Of a stretch of DNA of 48,276 nucleotides, positions 17,186 through 25,935 are shown piece by piece; position 1 is the first letter of the stretch; every line of letters starts with the position of its first letter. Made by a program: the position numbers and the translations under genes. Below the pieces are notes generated by a model that was given only the letters and a program-made list of their open reading frames with translations, ran no database searches and was not told the DNA's origin. The stretch covers positions 1-48,276 of the forward strand of contig NZ_LQPE01000178.1 in NCBI RefSeq assembly GCF_002101735.1. Direction: 5' to 3'. The stretch comes from Mycobacterium kyorinense (GTDB lineage Bacteria > Actinomycetota > Actinomycetes > Mycobacteriales > Mycobacteriaceae).

Positions 17186-18060
17186 ACGCCGGCCTGGTCA
17201 TCGTCGACAAGCCCGCCGGTATGACGAGCCACGACGTGGTGGGGCGGTGCCGGCGGATCTTCGGCACCCGTCGCGTGGGTCACGCGGGAACGCTGGACCC
17301 GATGGCCACCGGCGTGCTGGTCATCGGAGTCGAGCGGGCGACCAAGATCCTCGGACTGCTGACCGGCGCATCGAAGTCCTATGCGGCCACCATCCGCCTC
17401 GGCCAGTCGACATCCACCGAGGACGCCGAAGGTGAAGTGCTGCAAGAGGTTTCCGCTGAGCACCTGACCGACGACGCGATCAGCACAGCCATCGCGGCGC
17501 TGCGCGGCGACATCGCCCAGGTGCCGTCGGCGGTCAGCGCGGTCAAAATCGGCGGCCGGCGAGCGTATCGGCTTGCGCGGGAAGGGCAGGCGGTCGAACT
17601 CGCGCCAAGGCCGGTGCGCATCGACCGGTTCGAGCTGCTGGCAGTGCGTCGGCACGGTCGGCTCGTCGACCTCGACGTCGAGGTCGACTGCTCGTCGGGA
17701 ACCTACATCCGCGCGCTGGCACGCGATCTCGGTGACATGCTCGGCGTCGGCGGGCACTTGACCGCGCTGCGGCGCACGTGCGTCGGGCGCTTCGGGCTGG
17801 ATCAAGCGCGCACGCTCGACGAGCTGGCCGAGCAGCCGCGGCTGAGCCTGAACCTCGACGAAGCGTGTCTGCAGCTGTTTGCGCGCCGGCAGCTCAGCGC
17901 CGACGAGGCCGAGGCCGTCGCGAATGGCCGGCCGCTGTCAGCGGCCGGCATCGACGGCGTCTACGCCGCCTGTGCGCCCGATGACCGGGTGATCGCGCTG
18001 CTGCGCGACGACGGCCCGCGCACGAAATCGGTGGTCGTCATCCGCCCCGCCACGTTGTAG
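17182..18060 (+). CDS. truB: tRNA pseudouridine(55) synthase TruB
   Basis: 292-residue enzyme that converts U55 in the tRNA T-loop to pseudouridine. The catalytic Asp lies in GHAGTLDPMATGVL (near residue 40), with KSYAATIRLGQSTSTEDAEG and SSGTYIRALARDLG following. The C-terminal domain is the shorter actinobacterial type. The GTG at 17182 overlaps the pptT stop. The last 23 bases overlap the convergent monooxygenase gene. This is the core-genome left border of the catabolic island. Confidence 0.95.
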   Translation: MNAGLVIVDKPAGMTSHDVVGRCRRIFGTRRVGHAGTLDPMATGVLVIGVERATKILGLLTGASKSYAATIRLGQSTSTEDAEGEVLQEVSAEHLTDDAISTAIAALRGDIAQVPSAVSAVKIGGRRAYRLAREGQAVELAPRPVRIDRFELLAVRRHGRLVDLDVEVDCSSGTYIRALARDLGDMLGVGGHLTALRRTCVGRFGLDQARTLDELAEQPRLSLNLDEACLQLFARRQLSADEAEAVANGRPLSAAGIDGVYAACAPDDRVIALLRDDGPRTKSVVVIRPATL

Positions 18061-19573
18061 CGCGAGCAGGCGCGACGCCGAATCGGTAGTCGTGAATGTT
18101 GAATCGCCTGCTGCGCCAAGCGGATTCCAGCGTGGTGGTCGGGCGCAGCGGGACGTCACCGTTCTTGTCGAAGTAGTAGCTGTTGGCCGACGCGCAGCTG
18201 TCTTGCCAGAAGATCTGCCGCCGTCGACGCCGCATCATCTCGGCAAAGTATCGGTCGTTGGCCTCCTGCGTGACCTCGACATACCGGGCGTTGCGCGCCC
18301 GGGCATGTTTGAGGCAGCGGATGATGTGCGTCGACTGCGCCTCGATGAGTGCGAAATACGACGACCCGTTGTAGCCGTAGGGACCCATGATCGAAAAGTG
18401 GTTCGGGAATCCCGGTAGGCTGACGCCCTCGTAGGCCTGCAGGCGGTGGGTGTCCCAGTACGCGCGCTGGTCGACTCCGCCCACCCCGATCAGTTCGTAG
18501 GTCGGCATGTTGTCGGGGTCCATCACTTTGAACCCGGTGGCGAGAATGAGAACGTCGATCGGATGCTCGCTGCCGTCTAAGACGCGAACGCTGTGCCGGT
18601 CGATCCCCACAATCGGCTCGGTCTCCAGATAGACGTTGTCGCGGTTGTAGGTGGCCAAATACTCGTTGTGGAAGGCCGGCCGTTTGCAGCCCAGGCCGTA
18701 GCGCGGTGTCAGTCTGTCGCGAACCACCGGGTCGTGCACTTGGCTGCGCAGATACATGCGGGCCAATCGCATTGCCATCGGCGACATCCCGGGTATGGCG
18801 CCGTGGTAGTGCGCCGGGATCGGGAACGTCGCCTCGACGAAGATCTGGCTGGCGAGTCTGGTGAGCACCTGTCCGCCGGGCAGCCCGGTCAGCAGCCGCG
18901 GCACCGTACCGCGCAGCGACAGGTCGGGTTTGGGCAGGCACCAGATCGGCGTACGTTGGAACACGGTCAGGTGAGCGACTTTTGGCGCGATCGCCGGAAT
19001 CACCTGCACGGCCGATGCGCCGGTCCCGATGATCCCGACCCGCTTGTCGGTCAGATCCTGAGTGTGGTCCCAGCGCGCGGTGTGCATGGTGATGCCGGCG
19101 AAGTCGTCGATGCCGGGAATCTCCGGACGCACCGGGCGTGTCAGCACGCCGCACGCATTGATGACGAAGCGGGCCGTGAGCCGCTCACCCGCGGAGGTGG
19201 TCAGCCGCCACAGGCAGTCCGATTCGTCGAACTCTGCCCTGACAACCGTGGTGTCGAACCGAATCTTCGGACCTAGCCCGTACTTCTGTACGCAGTGCTC
19301 GGCGTAAGCCTTCAGTTCGTGGCCCCGCGCATAGCTGCGTGACCAATTCCGTCGCTTCTCGAACGAGTACTGGTAGCTGAACGAGGGGATGTCCACGGCG
19401 ATGCCCGGATACGTGTTCCAGTGCCATGTTCCGCCGACGCCGTCGGCCTCGTCGACGATGACGAAATCCTCGAAACCGGCGCGGCGCAACTTGATCGCGG
19501 TCCCGATGCCGGAAAACCCCGCACCGATGATGACGATCGCATGGTCGGGGACCGATCCGATGTCGGTCGACAT
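18038..19573 (-). CDS. Flavin-containing monooxygenase, Baeyer-Villiger type (BVMO-1)
   Basis: 511-residue class B flavoprotein monooxygenase expected to use FAD, NADPH and O2 to insert oxygen next to a carbonyl. The FAD Rossmann motif GAGFSG is at 17-22, followed by GVGGTWHWNTYPG. The BVMO fingerprint appears as FAGITMHTARW (158-168) and the NADPH Rossmann motif GTGASA at 183-188. The substrate is unknown; such enzymes act on cyclic ketones, steroids or alkyl ketones. It is transcribed away from the TetR gene with 124 bases between, and its 3' end overlaps truB by 23 bases. Confidence 0.88.
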   Translation of the reverse strand: MSTDIGSVPDHAIVIIGAGFSGIGTAIKLRRAGFEDFVIVDEADGVGGTWHWNTYPGIAVDIPSFSYQYSFEKRRNWSRSYARGHELKAYAEHCVQKYGLGPKIRFDTTVVRAEFDESDCLWRLTTSAGERLTARFVINACGVLTRPVRPEIPGIDDFAGITMHTARWDHTQDLTDKRVGIIGTGASAVQVIPAIAPKVAHLTVFQRTPIWCLPKPDLSLRGTVPRLLTGLPGGQVLTRLASQIFVEATFPIPAHYHGAIPGMSPMAMRLARMYLRSQVHDPVVRDRLTPRYGLGCKRPAFHNEYLATYNRDNVYLETEPIVGIDRHSVRVLDGSEHPIDVLILATGFKVMDPDNMPTYELIGVGGVDQRAYWDTHRLQAYEGVSLPGFPNHFSIMGPYGYNGSSYFALIEAQSTHIIRCLKHARARNARYVEVTQEANDRYFAEMMRRRRRQIFWQDSCASANSYYFDKNGDVPLRPTTTLESAWRSRRFNIHDYRFGVAPARATTWRGG

Positions 19574-19600
19574 CGTTGTCTCCCTTCCCGCGAAGGTGGG

Positions 19601-19644
19601 CCAGATCTAGGTGCACCGAGTAATCTGGTATCGCCTGAGACCAG
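19601..19644. promoter_or_regulatory. Candidate TetR operator between BVMO-1 and tetR
   Basis: The divergent intergenic region contains CTGGTATC, a 4-base spacer, then GAGACCAG (19625-19644). This is a near-perfect inverted repeat with one mismatch. An upstream CCAGAT (19601-19606) pairs with ATCTGG (19623-19628). The repeated CCAG/CTGG half-sites sit where an autoregulating TetR would control both divergent genes. Binding is inferred. Confidence 0.45.
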
Positions 19645-19697
19645 TTTTGGCCGCGGGAGCCGTTTCGTCAAGATCGACGATTTGCGAGGATCGGGAA

Positions 19698-20357
19698 ATG
19701 GGCCGCAGATCGAGCCTCTACGGCGGTCGGACCGCCGAGCAGCGCCGCAAGGAACGGCGCAAGCGGCTGATCGGCGTGGCCCGTGAGATCTGGCGTGAAG
19801 CGGGCTGGGCCGCCGTCACGATGCGCCAGGTGTGCGCGCGGGCGGCGCTGAACTCACGGTATTTCTACGACGACTTCTCCGACCGCGACGAACTGCTCGT
19901 CGCGGTGTGGGACGGAGTGCGCAAGGAGCTGCTGGGCCAGCTCGCCGACGTTTTCGTCGCGGACCCCGAGCGGCCGCCGCTGGACACGATGCGGCAGGCG
20001 GCCACGGTCGTGGTGAAGTGGGTGGCCGAGGACTTCCCCCGGGCCCAAATCCTGCTGGGTATCCATTCGGGATGCCGTGCACTGGAGATGCGCAGGCAAG
20101 AGTCGATGCGCGAGATCGTCGAGATGGTCAATCTCGTGGCACAGAGCTATGTGCGCGACGACGCGGACACCGCCGCATTGCACGTCGACATCGTCATCGG
20201 CCTCAACGGCTTCGTCGGGCTCATCAGCGAGTGGCATGCCGGCACCATCGACCTAGACGAAGACGCGCTCATCGAGCAGGTCACCCGGCTTGGCACGACG
20301 ATTGCCCGCCAGCACCTGAGCCTCGACGACACAACGAGCCGTACGCTGAGCCAATGA
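19698..20357 (+). CDS. TetR-family transcriptional regulator (module 1)
   Basis: 219-residue one-component regulator. The N-terminal helix-turn-helix covers about residues 20-68 (RLIGVAREIWREAGWAAVTMRQVCARAALNSRYFYDDFSDRDELL). I give only its key parts: AAVTMRQV and NSRYFYDDF as the recognition segment. The ligand-binding helical domain follows. I chose the ATG at 19698 because of GAGGATCGG upstream and the typical short Arg-rich lead. The stop overlaps the thiolase start (ATGA). A likely role is ligand-relieved repression of BVMO-1 and of its own operon. Confidence 0.87.
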   Translation: MGRRSSLYGGRTAEQRRKERRKRLIGVAREIWREAGWAAVTMRQVCARAALNSRYFYDDFSDRDELLVAVWDGVRKELLGQLADVFVADPERPPLDTMRQAATVVVKWVAEDFPRAQILLGIHSGCRALEMRRQESMREIVEMVNLVAQSYVRDDADTAALHVDIVIGLNGFVGLISEWHAGTIDLDEDALIEQVTRLGTTIARQHLSLDDTTSRTLSQ

Positions 20358-21544
20358 CAAACAAGGTTTACGTCGTCGGCGTCGGCATGACGAAGTTCGA
20401 GAAGCCGGGCCGCCGGGAAAACTGGGACTACCCCGACATGGCGCGGGAGTCCGGCACCAAGGCGCTCGAAGACGCGGGCATTGACTACCGCGAGGTCGAG
20501 CAGGGCTACGTCGGCTATGTCGCCGGCGATTCGACGTCCGGGCAGCGGGCGCTCTACGAGCTGGGCATGACCGGGATTCCGATCGTCAACGTCAACAACA
20601 ACTGCTCCACCGGCTCGACGGCGCTTTTCCTTGCGGCGCAGGCGATTCGCGGCGGTCTCGCCGATTGCACGATCGCGCTGGGCTTCGAGAAGATGCAACC
20701 CGGCTCGCTGGGCGGTGGCGCGCAGGACCGCGAATCGCCGATGGCCCGGCACGTCAAGGCGATGGCCGAGATCGACGAGTTCGCGATGCCCGTCGCACCG
20801 TGGATGTTCGGTGCCGCGGGACGCGAGCACATGCGCCAATACGGCAGCACTGCAGAGCATTTCGCCAAGATCGGCTACAAGAACCACAAGCACTCTGTGA
20901 ACAACCCGTTCGCGCAGTTCCAGGAGTCCTACACCCTCGACGACATCCTGGCGGCGCGGATGATCTCCGATCCGCTGACCAAGCTGCAGTGTTCGCCCAC
21001 CTCGGACGGTTCGGGCGCGGCGATCCTGGCCAGCGAGAAGTTCGTCGACAAGCACGGGCTGGCCGGCCAGGCGACCGAGATCGTCGGCCAGGCGATGACG
21101 ACCGATTTCGCTTCGACCTTCGATGGCACCGCCAAGAACCTGATCGGCTACGACATGAACGTGCAAGCCGCACAACAGGTTTACCAGCAGTCTGGCCTCG
21201 GCCCGGAGGACTTCCAGGTGATCGAGTTGCACGACTGCTTCTCCGCCAACGAGCTGCTGCTCTACGAGGCACTCGGGCTATGCGGCGAGGGTGAGGCGCC
21301 CAAGCTGATCGACAACGGCGACACCACCTACGGCGGCCGTTGGGTGGTCAACCCGTCCGGCGGTCTGATCTCCAAGGGTCACCCGCTGGGTGCGACGGGT
21401 CTTGCGCAGTGCGCCGAGCTGACCTGGCAGCTGCGCGGTACCGCCGACAAGCGTCAGGTCGACAACGTGAACGCCGCGCTGCAGCACAACATCGGCCTCG
21501 GCGGCGCGGCCGTCGTCACCGCGTACCAACGCGCCGAGCGGTAG
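20354..21544 (+). CDS. SCP-x-type thiolase / lipid-transfer protein Ltp (copy A)
   Basis: 396-residue thiolase-fold enzyme of the Ltp/SCP-x group without the SCP-2 lipid domain. Residues expected for Claisen/thiolytic chemistry are present: Cys84 in NNNCSTGS, His293 and Cys295 in HDCFSANE, and His343 in GGLISKGHPLGATG. The C-terminal CxG of classical thiolases is replaced by GLGGA, as is usual in this group. It is closely similar over its whole length to the second copy at 27057, differing near the N-terminus by a short deletion after KPGRR. It is translated from within the tetR stop. No DUF35 partner is encoded nearby. Confidence 0.9.
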   Translation: MTNKVYVVGVGMTKFEKPGRRENWDYPDMARESGTKALEDAGIDYREVEQGYVGYVAGDSTSGQRALYELGMTGIPIVNVNNNCSTGSTALFLAAQAIRGGLADCTIALGFEKMQPGSLGGGAQDRESPMARHVKAMAEIDEFAMPVAPWMFGAAGREHMRQYGSTAEHFAKIGYKNHKHSVNNPFAQFQESYTLDDILAARMISDPLTKLQCSPTSDGSGAAILASEKFVDKHGLAGQATEIVGQAMTTDFASTFDGTAKNLIGYDMNVQAAQQVYQQSGLGPEDFQVIELHDCFSANELLLYEALGLCGEGEAPKLIDNGDTTYGGRWVVNPSGGLISKGHPLGATGLAQCAELTWQLRGTADKRQVDNVNAALQHNIGLGGAAVVTAYQRAER

Positions 21545-21635
21545 CTCAACCGGCAACACCCACTCGATGAGCTGAACGAGCAGCCCGGAGTGTGTCCGGA
21601 AATATCAAATTACTGTCCGGCTTGCTCATTCCGAC

Positions 21636-21650
21636 GACCGACCGTCGGTC
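21636..21650. promoter_or_regulatory. Perfect inverted repeat upstream of SDR/BVMO-2
   Basis: GACCGACCGTCGGTC, a perfect palindrome with a one-base centre. It ends 14 bases before the SDR start codon in a 120-base gap. TetR-type operators of this style are common in actinobacteria. Which regulator binds is not known. Confidence 0.5.
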
Positions 21651-21664
21651 CTAGCGTCGGTGGC

Positions 21665-22513
21665 ATGTTTCGCTCATCGGCCACACACCTGGCCGACAAA
21701 GGAGTCCTGATCACGGGCGGCGCCCACGGGATCGGGGCACACGTCGCCCGCCGGATCGCCGCGGTCGGCGCCCGGGTCGCAGTGCTGGACCGCGATGTCG
21801 ACGCCGCGCGGCGACTGGCTGCCGAACTCGGCAGTGCCGCAGCGGTATTCGAAGCAGACGTGACTTCCGCCGAGTCGATGGCGGCAGCGTGCAGTGCGGT
21901 GGCGCAGGGATTCGGCGGTATCGACGTGGTGGTAGCCAATGCGGGCATTGCGGGGCCAGGAGCGACCGTCGCTGCGGTGGATCCCGCCGCGTGGCGCAAC
22001 GTCATCGACGTCAACCTGCTGGGCGTGCTCCACACCGTTCAGGCGGCGACACCGTATATCCGGCAACGCCGCGGATACATCGTCGCGGTCGCGTCGATCG
22101 CCGCGGCGATTCCGGGACCGACCGTCAGTGGGTATGTGGTGTCGAAAGCCGGGGTTGAATCGCTGATGCGGTCGGTGCGCATCGAGCTTGCCGCCGACGG
22201 GGTCGATGTCGGAATCGCCTACTTCGGATTGGTCGACACCGGATTGGCGCAGCAGGTGCTGACAAACTCGGGCTTGAGCGCCGTCATGGCGGCGCTGCCC
22301 GCCGCGGTCAGCAAACCGATCCCGGTGGACGCGGCGGCCAGGGCGATCGCCGCGGGGATCGAGCGCCGCGCGCGCCGAATCTACGCACCTCGTTGGGTTC
22401 CGCTGCTACTCGATCTGCGGCCTCTGCTCTTCCTCGCTGACCGCGTGCTGGCCAGGTCGCCGCGCATGCGGCGCGTCATCCGCGCCGCCGAGGGCATGGA
22501 AGTATCCGCATGA
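21665..22513 (+). CDS. Short-chain dehydrogenase/reductase (SDR), module 1
   Basis: 282-residue NAD(P)-dependent oxidoreductase. The cofactor motif TGGAHGIG is near residue 17, NAGIAG near 93, the catalytic Ser in VASIAAA near 141, and Tyr/Lys in YVVSK near 156-160. The C-terminal 60 residues are hydrophobic/Arg-rich (VPLLLDLRPLLFLADRV), typical of the membrane-associated SDRs that accompany mycobacterial BVMOs. The ATG at 21665 was chosen because it directly precedes the SDR fold. The stop overlaps BVMO-2 (ATGA), so the pair is co-translated and may pass alcohol to ketone to ester. Confidence 0.87.
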   Translation: MFRSSATHLADKGVLITGGAHGIGAHVARRIAAVGARVAVLDRDVDAARRLAAELGSAAAVFEADVTSAESMAAACSAVAQGFGGIDVVVANAGIAGPGATVAAVDPAAWRNVIDVNLLGVLHTVQAATPYIRQRRGYIVAVASIAAAIPGPTVSGYVVSKAGVESLMRSVRIELAADGVDVGIAYFGLVDTGLAQQVLTNSGLSAVMAALPAAVSKPIPVDAAARAIAAGIERRARRIYAPRWVPLLLDLRPLLFLADRVLARSPRMRRVIRAAEGMEVSA

Positions 22514-23988
22514 CGCAACGACAAGCTTCGGTGGGGATCGTCGGCGCCGGAATGTCCGGGCTCTGCCAGGCAATCCTGCTGCGTGAGGCCGGCATCGCAG
22601 ATGTCACGATCTACGAGAAATCGCACGACGTCGGCGGAACCTGGCGCGACAACACCTATCCCGGCTTGTCTTGCGACGTGCCGTCACGGTTCTATCAATT
22701 CACCTTCGCGACCCACCCGGACTGGACGAAGCTCTTCTCGCCGGGCTCCGAGATCTTCGATTACTTCCGTTGGGTGACAGAGGAATACGCGCTCCGCGAT
22801 GCTATCCGGTTCGGTGTCGAGATCGTTGACGCCCGATTCCAGGACGGTCGCTGGGTCCTCACCACCGATGCGGGGGAGTCGGTGTCGCACGACTTCCTGA
22901 TTTCGGCCGCCGGTATTCTGCGCGAGCCGCGAATACCGACCATCGAAGGGCTGGCCGAATTCCGCGGCCCCGTCATGCATTCGGCCCGCTGGGACCACAC
23001 CGAGGATCTGACCGGCAAGCGGGTGGCCGTGATCGGGACCGGGTCCACCGGCGTCCAGATCGTCTGTGGGCTGGCGGGTTCCGTCGGGCGTCTCGATCTG
23101 TTTCAGCGCAGCGCACAGTGGGTGCTGCCGTTGCCCAATCCGAGCTACCGCCGCTGGTCGGGTCCACTGCATCGCAAGCTGCCGATTCTCGACCACCTCG
23201 CTTACCACGGATACAACCGGGCCTTCGAGTGGTTCGCCCACGCGCTGGTCGAACCGGGATGGCGCCGCCGTTTCCTCGGCGCCCTGTGCCGGGCCAACCT
23301 CGCCACGGTCAGTGACCGCGAGTTGCGTCGCCGACTCACGCCCGACTATCAGCCGATGTGCCGGAGGCTGGTCATCTCGGCGGGCTTCTACCGCGCGATG
23401 CAGCGCAACAACGTCAACCTGGTCGACACCGCAATCGACCACGTCGAAGGGCGCGGCATCGTCACCGTGGACGGCACCCTGCACGAGCTCGACGCCATCG
23501 TGCTGGCCACCGGTTTCGACGCCCACGCATTCATGCGTCCGATGACGCTTGTCGGCCGCGACGGCCTCACCGTCGAACAGCTGTGGGAACACGGGCCTAA
23601 AGCCCACCTCGGCGTGGCATTGCCCGGCTTCCCCAACTTTTTCATGCTGATGGGCCCGCACAGCCCGGTCGGCAACTACTCGTTGACCGCGATCGCCGAA
23701 GCCCAGGGCGCGCACATCCTGCGCTGGATTCAGCGCTGGCGCGACAACGAGTTCGACACCGTCGCACCCACGTTGCGTGCGACGGACGAATTCAACGCGA
23801 GCATGCATCGCGCGATGCCCGGTACCGTCTGGGCAACCGGCTGCACCAGTTGGTATTTGGGCGCCGACGGCCTGCCCGAGCTGTGGCCGTGGACGCCGAA
23901 TGCCTATCGGCGCCGGCTCGCCGCAGCGCCCGACGTTCGCGACTATGACATCTCCAGCGCTAGGCGTACAACGTCTCAAATTGCTTGA
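22510..23988 (+). CDS. Flavin-containing monooxygenase, Baeyer-Villiger type (BVMO-2)
   Basis: 492-residue FAD/NADPH monooxygenase. The FAD motif GAGMSG is at 12-17, VGGTWRDNTYPGLSCDVPS at 41-59, the fingerprint FRGPVMHSARW at 151-161 (HS rather than HT), and the NADPH motif GTGSTG at 176-181. LATGFDAHAFMRP is the usual C-terminal FAD-contact block. It resembles MymA-type BVMOs of mycobacteria in overall pattern. It is distinct from BVMO-1, so the two may attack different substrates or steps. The last 29 bases overlap the convergent SRPBCC gene. Confidence 0.88.
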   Translation: MTQRQASVGIVGAGMSGLCQAILLREAGIADVTIYEKSHDVGGTWRDNTYPGLSCDVPSRFYQFTFATHPDWTKLFSPGSEIFDYFRWVTEEYALRDAIRFGVEIVDARFQDGRWVLTTDAGESVSHDFLISAAGILREPRIPTIEGLAEFRGPVMHSARWDHTEDLTGKRVAVIGTGSTGVQIVCGLAGSVGRLDLFQRSAQWVLPLPNPSYRRWSGPLHRKLPILDHLAYHGYNRAFEWFAHALVEPGWRRRFLGALCRANLATVSDRELRRRLTPDYQPMCRRLVISAGFYRAMQRNNVNLVDTAIDHVEGRGIVTVDGTLHELDAIVLATGFDAHAFMRPMTLVGRDGLTVEQLWEHGPKAHLGVALPGFPNFFMLMGPHSPVGNYSLTAIAEAQGAHILRWIQRWRDNEFDTVAPTLRATDEFNASMHRAMPGTVWATGCTSWYLGADGLPELWPWTPNAYRRRLAAAPDVRDYDISSARRTTSQIA

Positions 23989-24391
23989 TCGAGCGCTCGA
24001 TATCTCCCTTGACGGCTCGGGCCGCGGCCGCGCCGATCGGCCCGAACAGCGGCTTGCCGCCCATGTCGATCCGAAGCGCGAACTTGCAGCCCGATGCCGT
24101 CGGGGTGACGGTCAATTTCAGCCCGTACTTGGTGCCGCCCACGCCGTCGCCGCTAATCTCGAGCAGCCTCGGCGGGTCGAGTTTCTGTACCGTCCACGTG
24201 ACGCGGTTGCGCATGCCCTTGGCGCCGGCCACCCCGACCAACGTCGTACCAACCGCGAGCTCGGCCGGCACGTCTGACCGCCAGCCTTGATGCATGGCCA
24301 GCCAGTCGCCGAGTTCGGCCAGATTCGATGCGTGGGCCCACGCTTGGTCACAAGGCAACGACAGATCGCGGGCAAGCTCGACTTTGGCCAT
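23960..24391 (-). CDS. SRPBCC (START/Bet v1-like) protein, module 1
   Basis: 143-residue polyketide-cyclase/dehydrase-like protein with a predicted hydrophobic cavity. Blocks VPAELAVGTTLVG, VQKLDPPRLLEISGDG and TVTPTASGCKF, followed by a C-terminal helix (AAARAVKGDIERSIKQFETLYA, key residues Asp and Ser-x-x-Gln), match those of the SRPBCC gene at 28290. The two are therefore paralogues. No catalytic residues can be assigned; lipid or steroid binding is the usual family role. Its start is only 26 bases from the first possible AraC start, in divergent orientation. Confidence 0.82.
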   Translation of the reverse strand: MAKVELARDLSLPCDQAWAHASNLAELGDWLAMHQGWRSDVPAELAVGTTLVGVAGAKGMRNRVTWTVQKLDPPRLLEISGDGVGGTKYGLKLTVTPTASGCKFALRIDMGGKPLFGPIGAAAARAVKGDIERSIKQFETLYA

Positions 24392-24417
24392 CCGTCGATC
24401 CTAAGTGAGCTGGTGCA

Positions 24418-25500
24418 ATGCGCCGGAACCATCCGTACGCGACGCCAATTGATATGTTCGGACACATGCGGGTCGACAGCTCGGACGTGGAATGGGACGT
24501 TCCCCGGCCGGCCGCGACCTGCCGGCACCTGCTGGAAGCGGCGCGGCTGCACGGCATCGCCGCCGTCGAATGCCTCACGGGCACTGGCTTGACGGTTGCC
24601 GACATCGCGGACAACACAATCGAAGTGCAGGCGGGCCAAGAGCTTACGATGATTCGTAATGCCCTTGCCCGCGTCGGCGATTCGCGTGAGTTCGCTCGTG
24701 ATGTCGGATTACAGTACAACTTTGCGAACATGGGCGTACTCGGCTACGCGTTGCTGGCCAGTCCGACGATCGGTGATGCGGTCAACGTGGCTTGCCGCTA
24801 TGCGACGTTGTCGTCGACCTTTCTTCGTCTGACCCGCCACGACACGCATGCCGGCGCTGTCCTCGAGTTCGACACCAGCCACGTTCCGGCCGATGTGCGG
24901 CAGTTCATGCTCGAACGTGACATGTTCGCCCTCACCAATCTGGCACCGCTGCTGGTCGGACAACTGGAATCACCCGTGGCGCCGAAGGTCGAGTCGGCGG
25001 GCATCGACTTGCCGGTGGACCGGTTCGAGATTCCCGGGCTGACAATCGAGTTCGATACGTCGTCGACCCGCACCGCGATCACCATACCGACGGAGCTGCT
25101 GCAGCTCGCAATGCCGGCGGCCGATGCCGCCACCGCGGCGGTGTGTGTAGAACAATGCGAAGACCTGTTAGCGCAGCGCCGCCAGCGCCGGGGTATGGCT
25201 GCGTTGGTGCGCACCCGGCTCATCCGCGATCCCGGTGAGCTGCCGTCGATGGCCGCAGTCGCCGAGGAGTTCTGCATCACCGAACGCACGTTGCATCGTC
25301 GTCTCGCGGCCGAACGCACGAGTTATCGCGCACTCGTCGACGAGGTCCGCGTGACTCTCGCGTCGGTGTTGCTTGAATCGGGCCTCACCGTCGAGGAAAC
25401 AGCGCGGCAACTCGGGTATTCGGAGACGGCCGCGTTCACCCGCGCCTTCATCCGCATGCGCGGCAAACCGCCCAGCAAGCATCGCCGACGTGCGTCGTGA
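24418..25500 (+). CDS. AraC-family regulator, VirS/OruR-like (arabinose-binding-type N-domain)
   Basis: 360-residue regulator. The N-terminal effector domain (about 40-240) is of the type found in VirS and OruR (VGLQYNFANMGVLGYALLASPTIGDA region; key motif GxLGYA). The C-terminal double helix-turn-helix is at about 255-350 (MAAVAEEFCITERTLHRRLAAE, then EETARQLGYSETAAFTRAF). In M. tuberculosis VirS controls the mymA BVMO operon, so its presence beside BVMO genes fits. Later starts at 24454 or 24466 are possible and would leave a more normal promoter gap to the divergent SRPBCC gene. It ends directly against vapC. Confidence 0.87.
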   Translation: MRRNHPYATPIDMFGHMRVDSSDVEWDVPRPAATCRHLLEAARLHGIAAVECLTGTGLTVADIADNTIEVQAGQELTMIRNALARVGDSREFARDVGLQYNFANMGVLGYALLASPTIGDAVNVACRYATLSSTFLRLTRHDTHAGAVLEFDTSHVPADVRQFMLERDMFALTNLAPLLVGQLESPVAPKVESAGIDLPVDRFEIPGLTIEFDTSSTRTAITIPTELLQLAMPAADAATAAVCVEQCEDLLAQRRQRRGMAALVRTRLIRDPGELPSMAAVAEEFCITERTLHRRLAAERTSYRALVDEVRVTLASVLLESGLTVEETARQLGYSETAAFTRAFIRMRGKPPSKHRRRAS

Positions 25501-25935
25501 CTACCTGTCGTCGGGCAGCAGTCGGAACGCTTGTGCGCCCGTCAGGGGAGTGACGGCACGGAAATCTCGCCGGTCAAATGTGAGCACCGCGTCGGTTTCG
25601 TACTGCTCGGCCAGCACGACGGAGACCGCGTCGGTGAGGTCGAGACGCAAAGCGTCGTAACGGTTTTGGATACTTCGCGCGGTCCGCAGGGTGGGCGCCG
25701 AAACGGCCGGGACCGCAACGCGGCCGGTGCGCTCCTGCGCGAGCAGCCAATCGTTGGTCGCGAGTGCCTCCCGCCGACCGACATTTCGGGTGATGACGTG
25801 TTCGATCTCGAGGAAAACCAGCGGGGAGATCACGGTGAGTGCCGCCTCGATCAGAACCTTCCGTGCCGCCATGTGTTCCGGGTCAGCGGAGTTGAAGGCA
25901 ACCACAAGCCCGGACGTGTCCCCCACAACGATCAT
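25501..25935 (-). CDS. vapC: VapC-type PIN-domain toxin
   Basis: 144-residue PIN-domain ribonuclease. Acidic active-site positions are visible: Asp6 in VVGDTSGLVVAF, a Glu near 43 (FLEIEHVI), Asp residues in LDLTDAVSV near 98-102, and a last Asp in LTFDRRDF. The family cleaves tRNA or rRNA loops when the antitoxin is lost. It is translated from within the vapB stop codon (ATGA overlap). It lies between the two catabolic modules. Confidence 0.9.
   Translation of the reverse strand: MIVVGDTSGLVVAFNSADPEHMAARKVLIEAALTVISPLVFLEIEHVITRNVGRREALATNDWLLAQERTGRVAVPAVSAPTLRTARSIQNRYDALRLDLTDAVSVVLAEQYETDAVLTFDRRDFRAVTPLTGAQAFRLLPDDR

Noticed and set aside
18038..18060. truB/BVMO-1 overlap as a sign of a frameshift or truncated protein
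   Set aside because: Both proteins have full-length domains; a 23-base convergent overlap is harmless and common in this genome.
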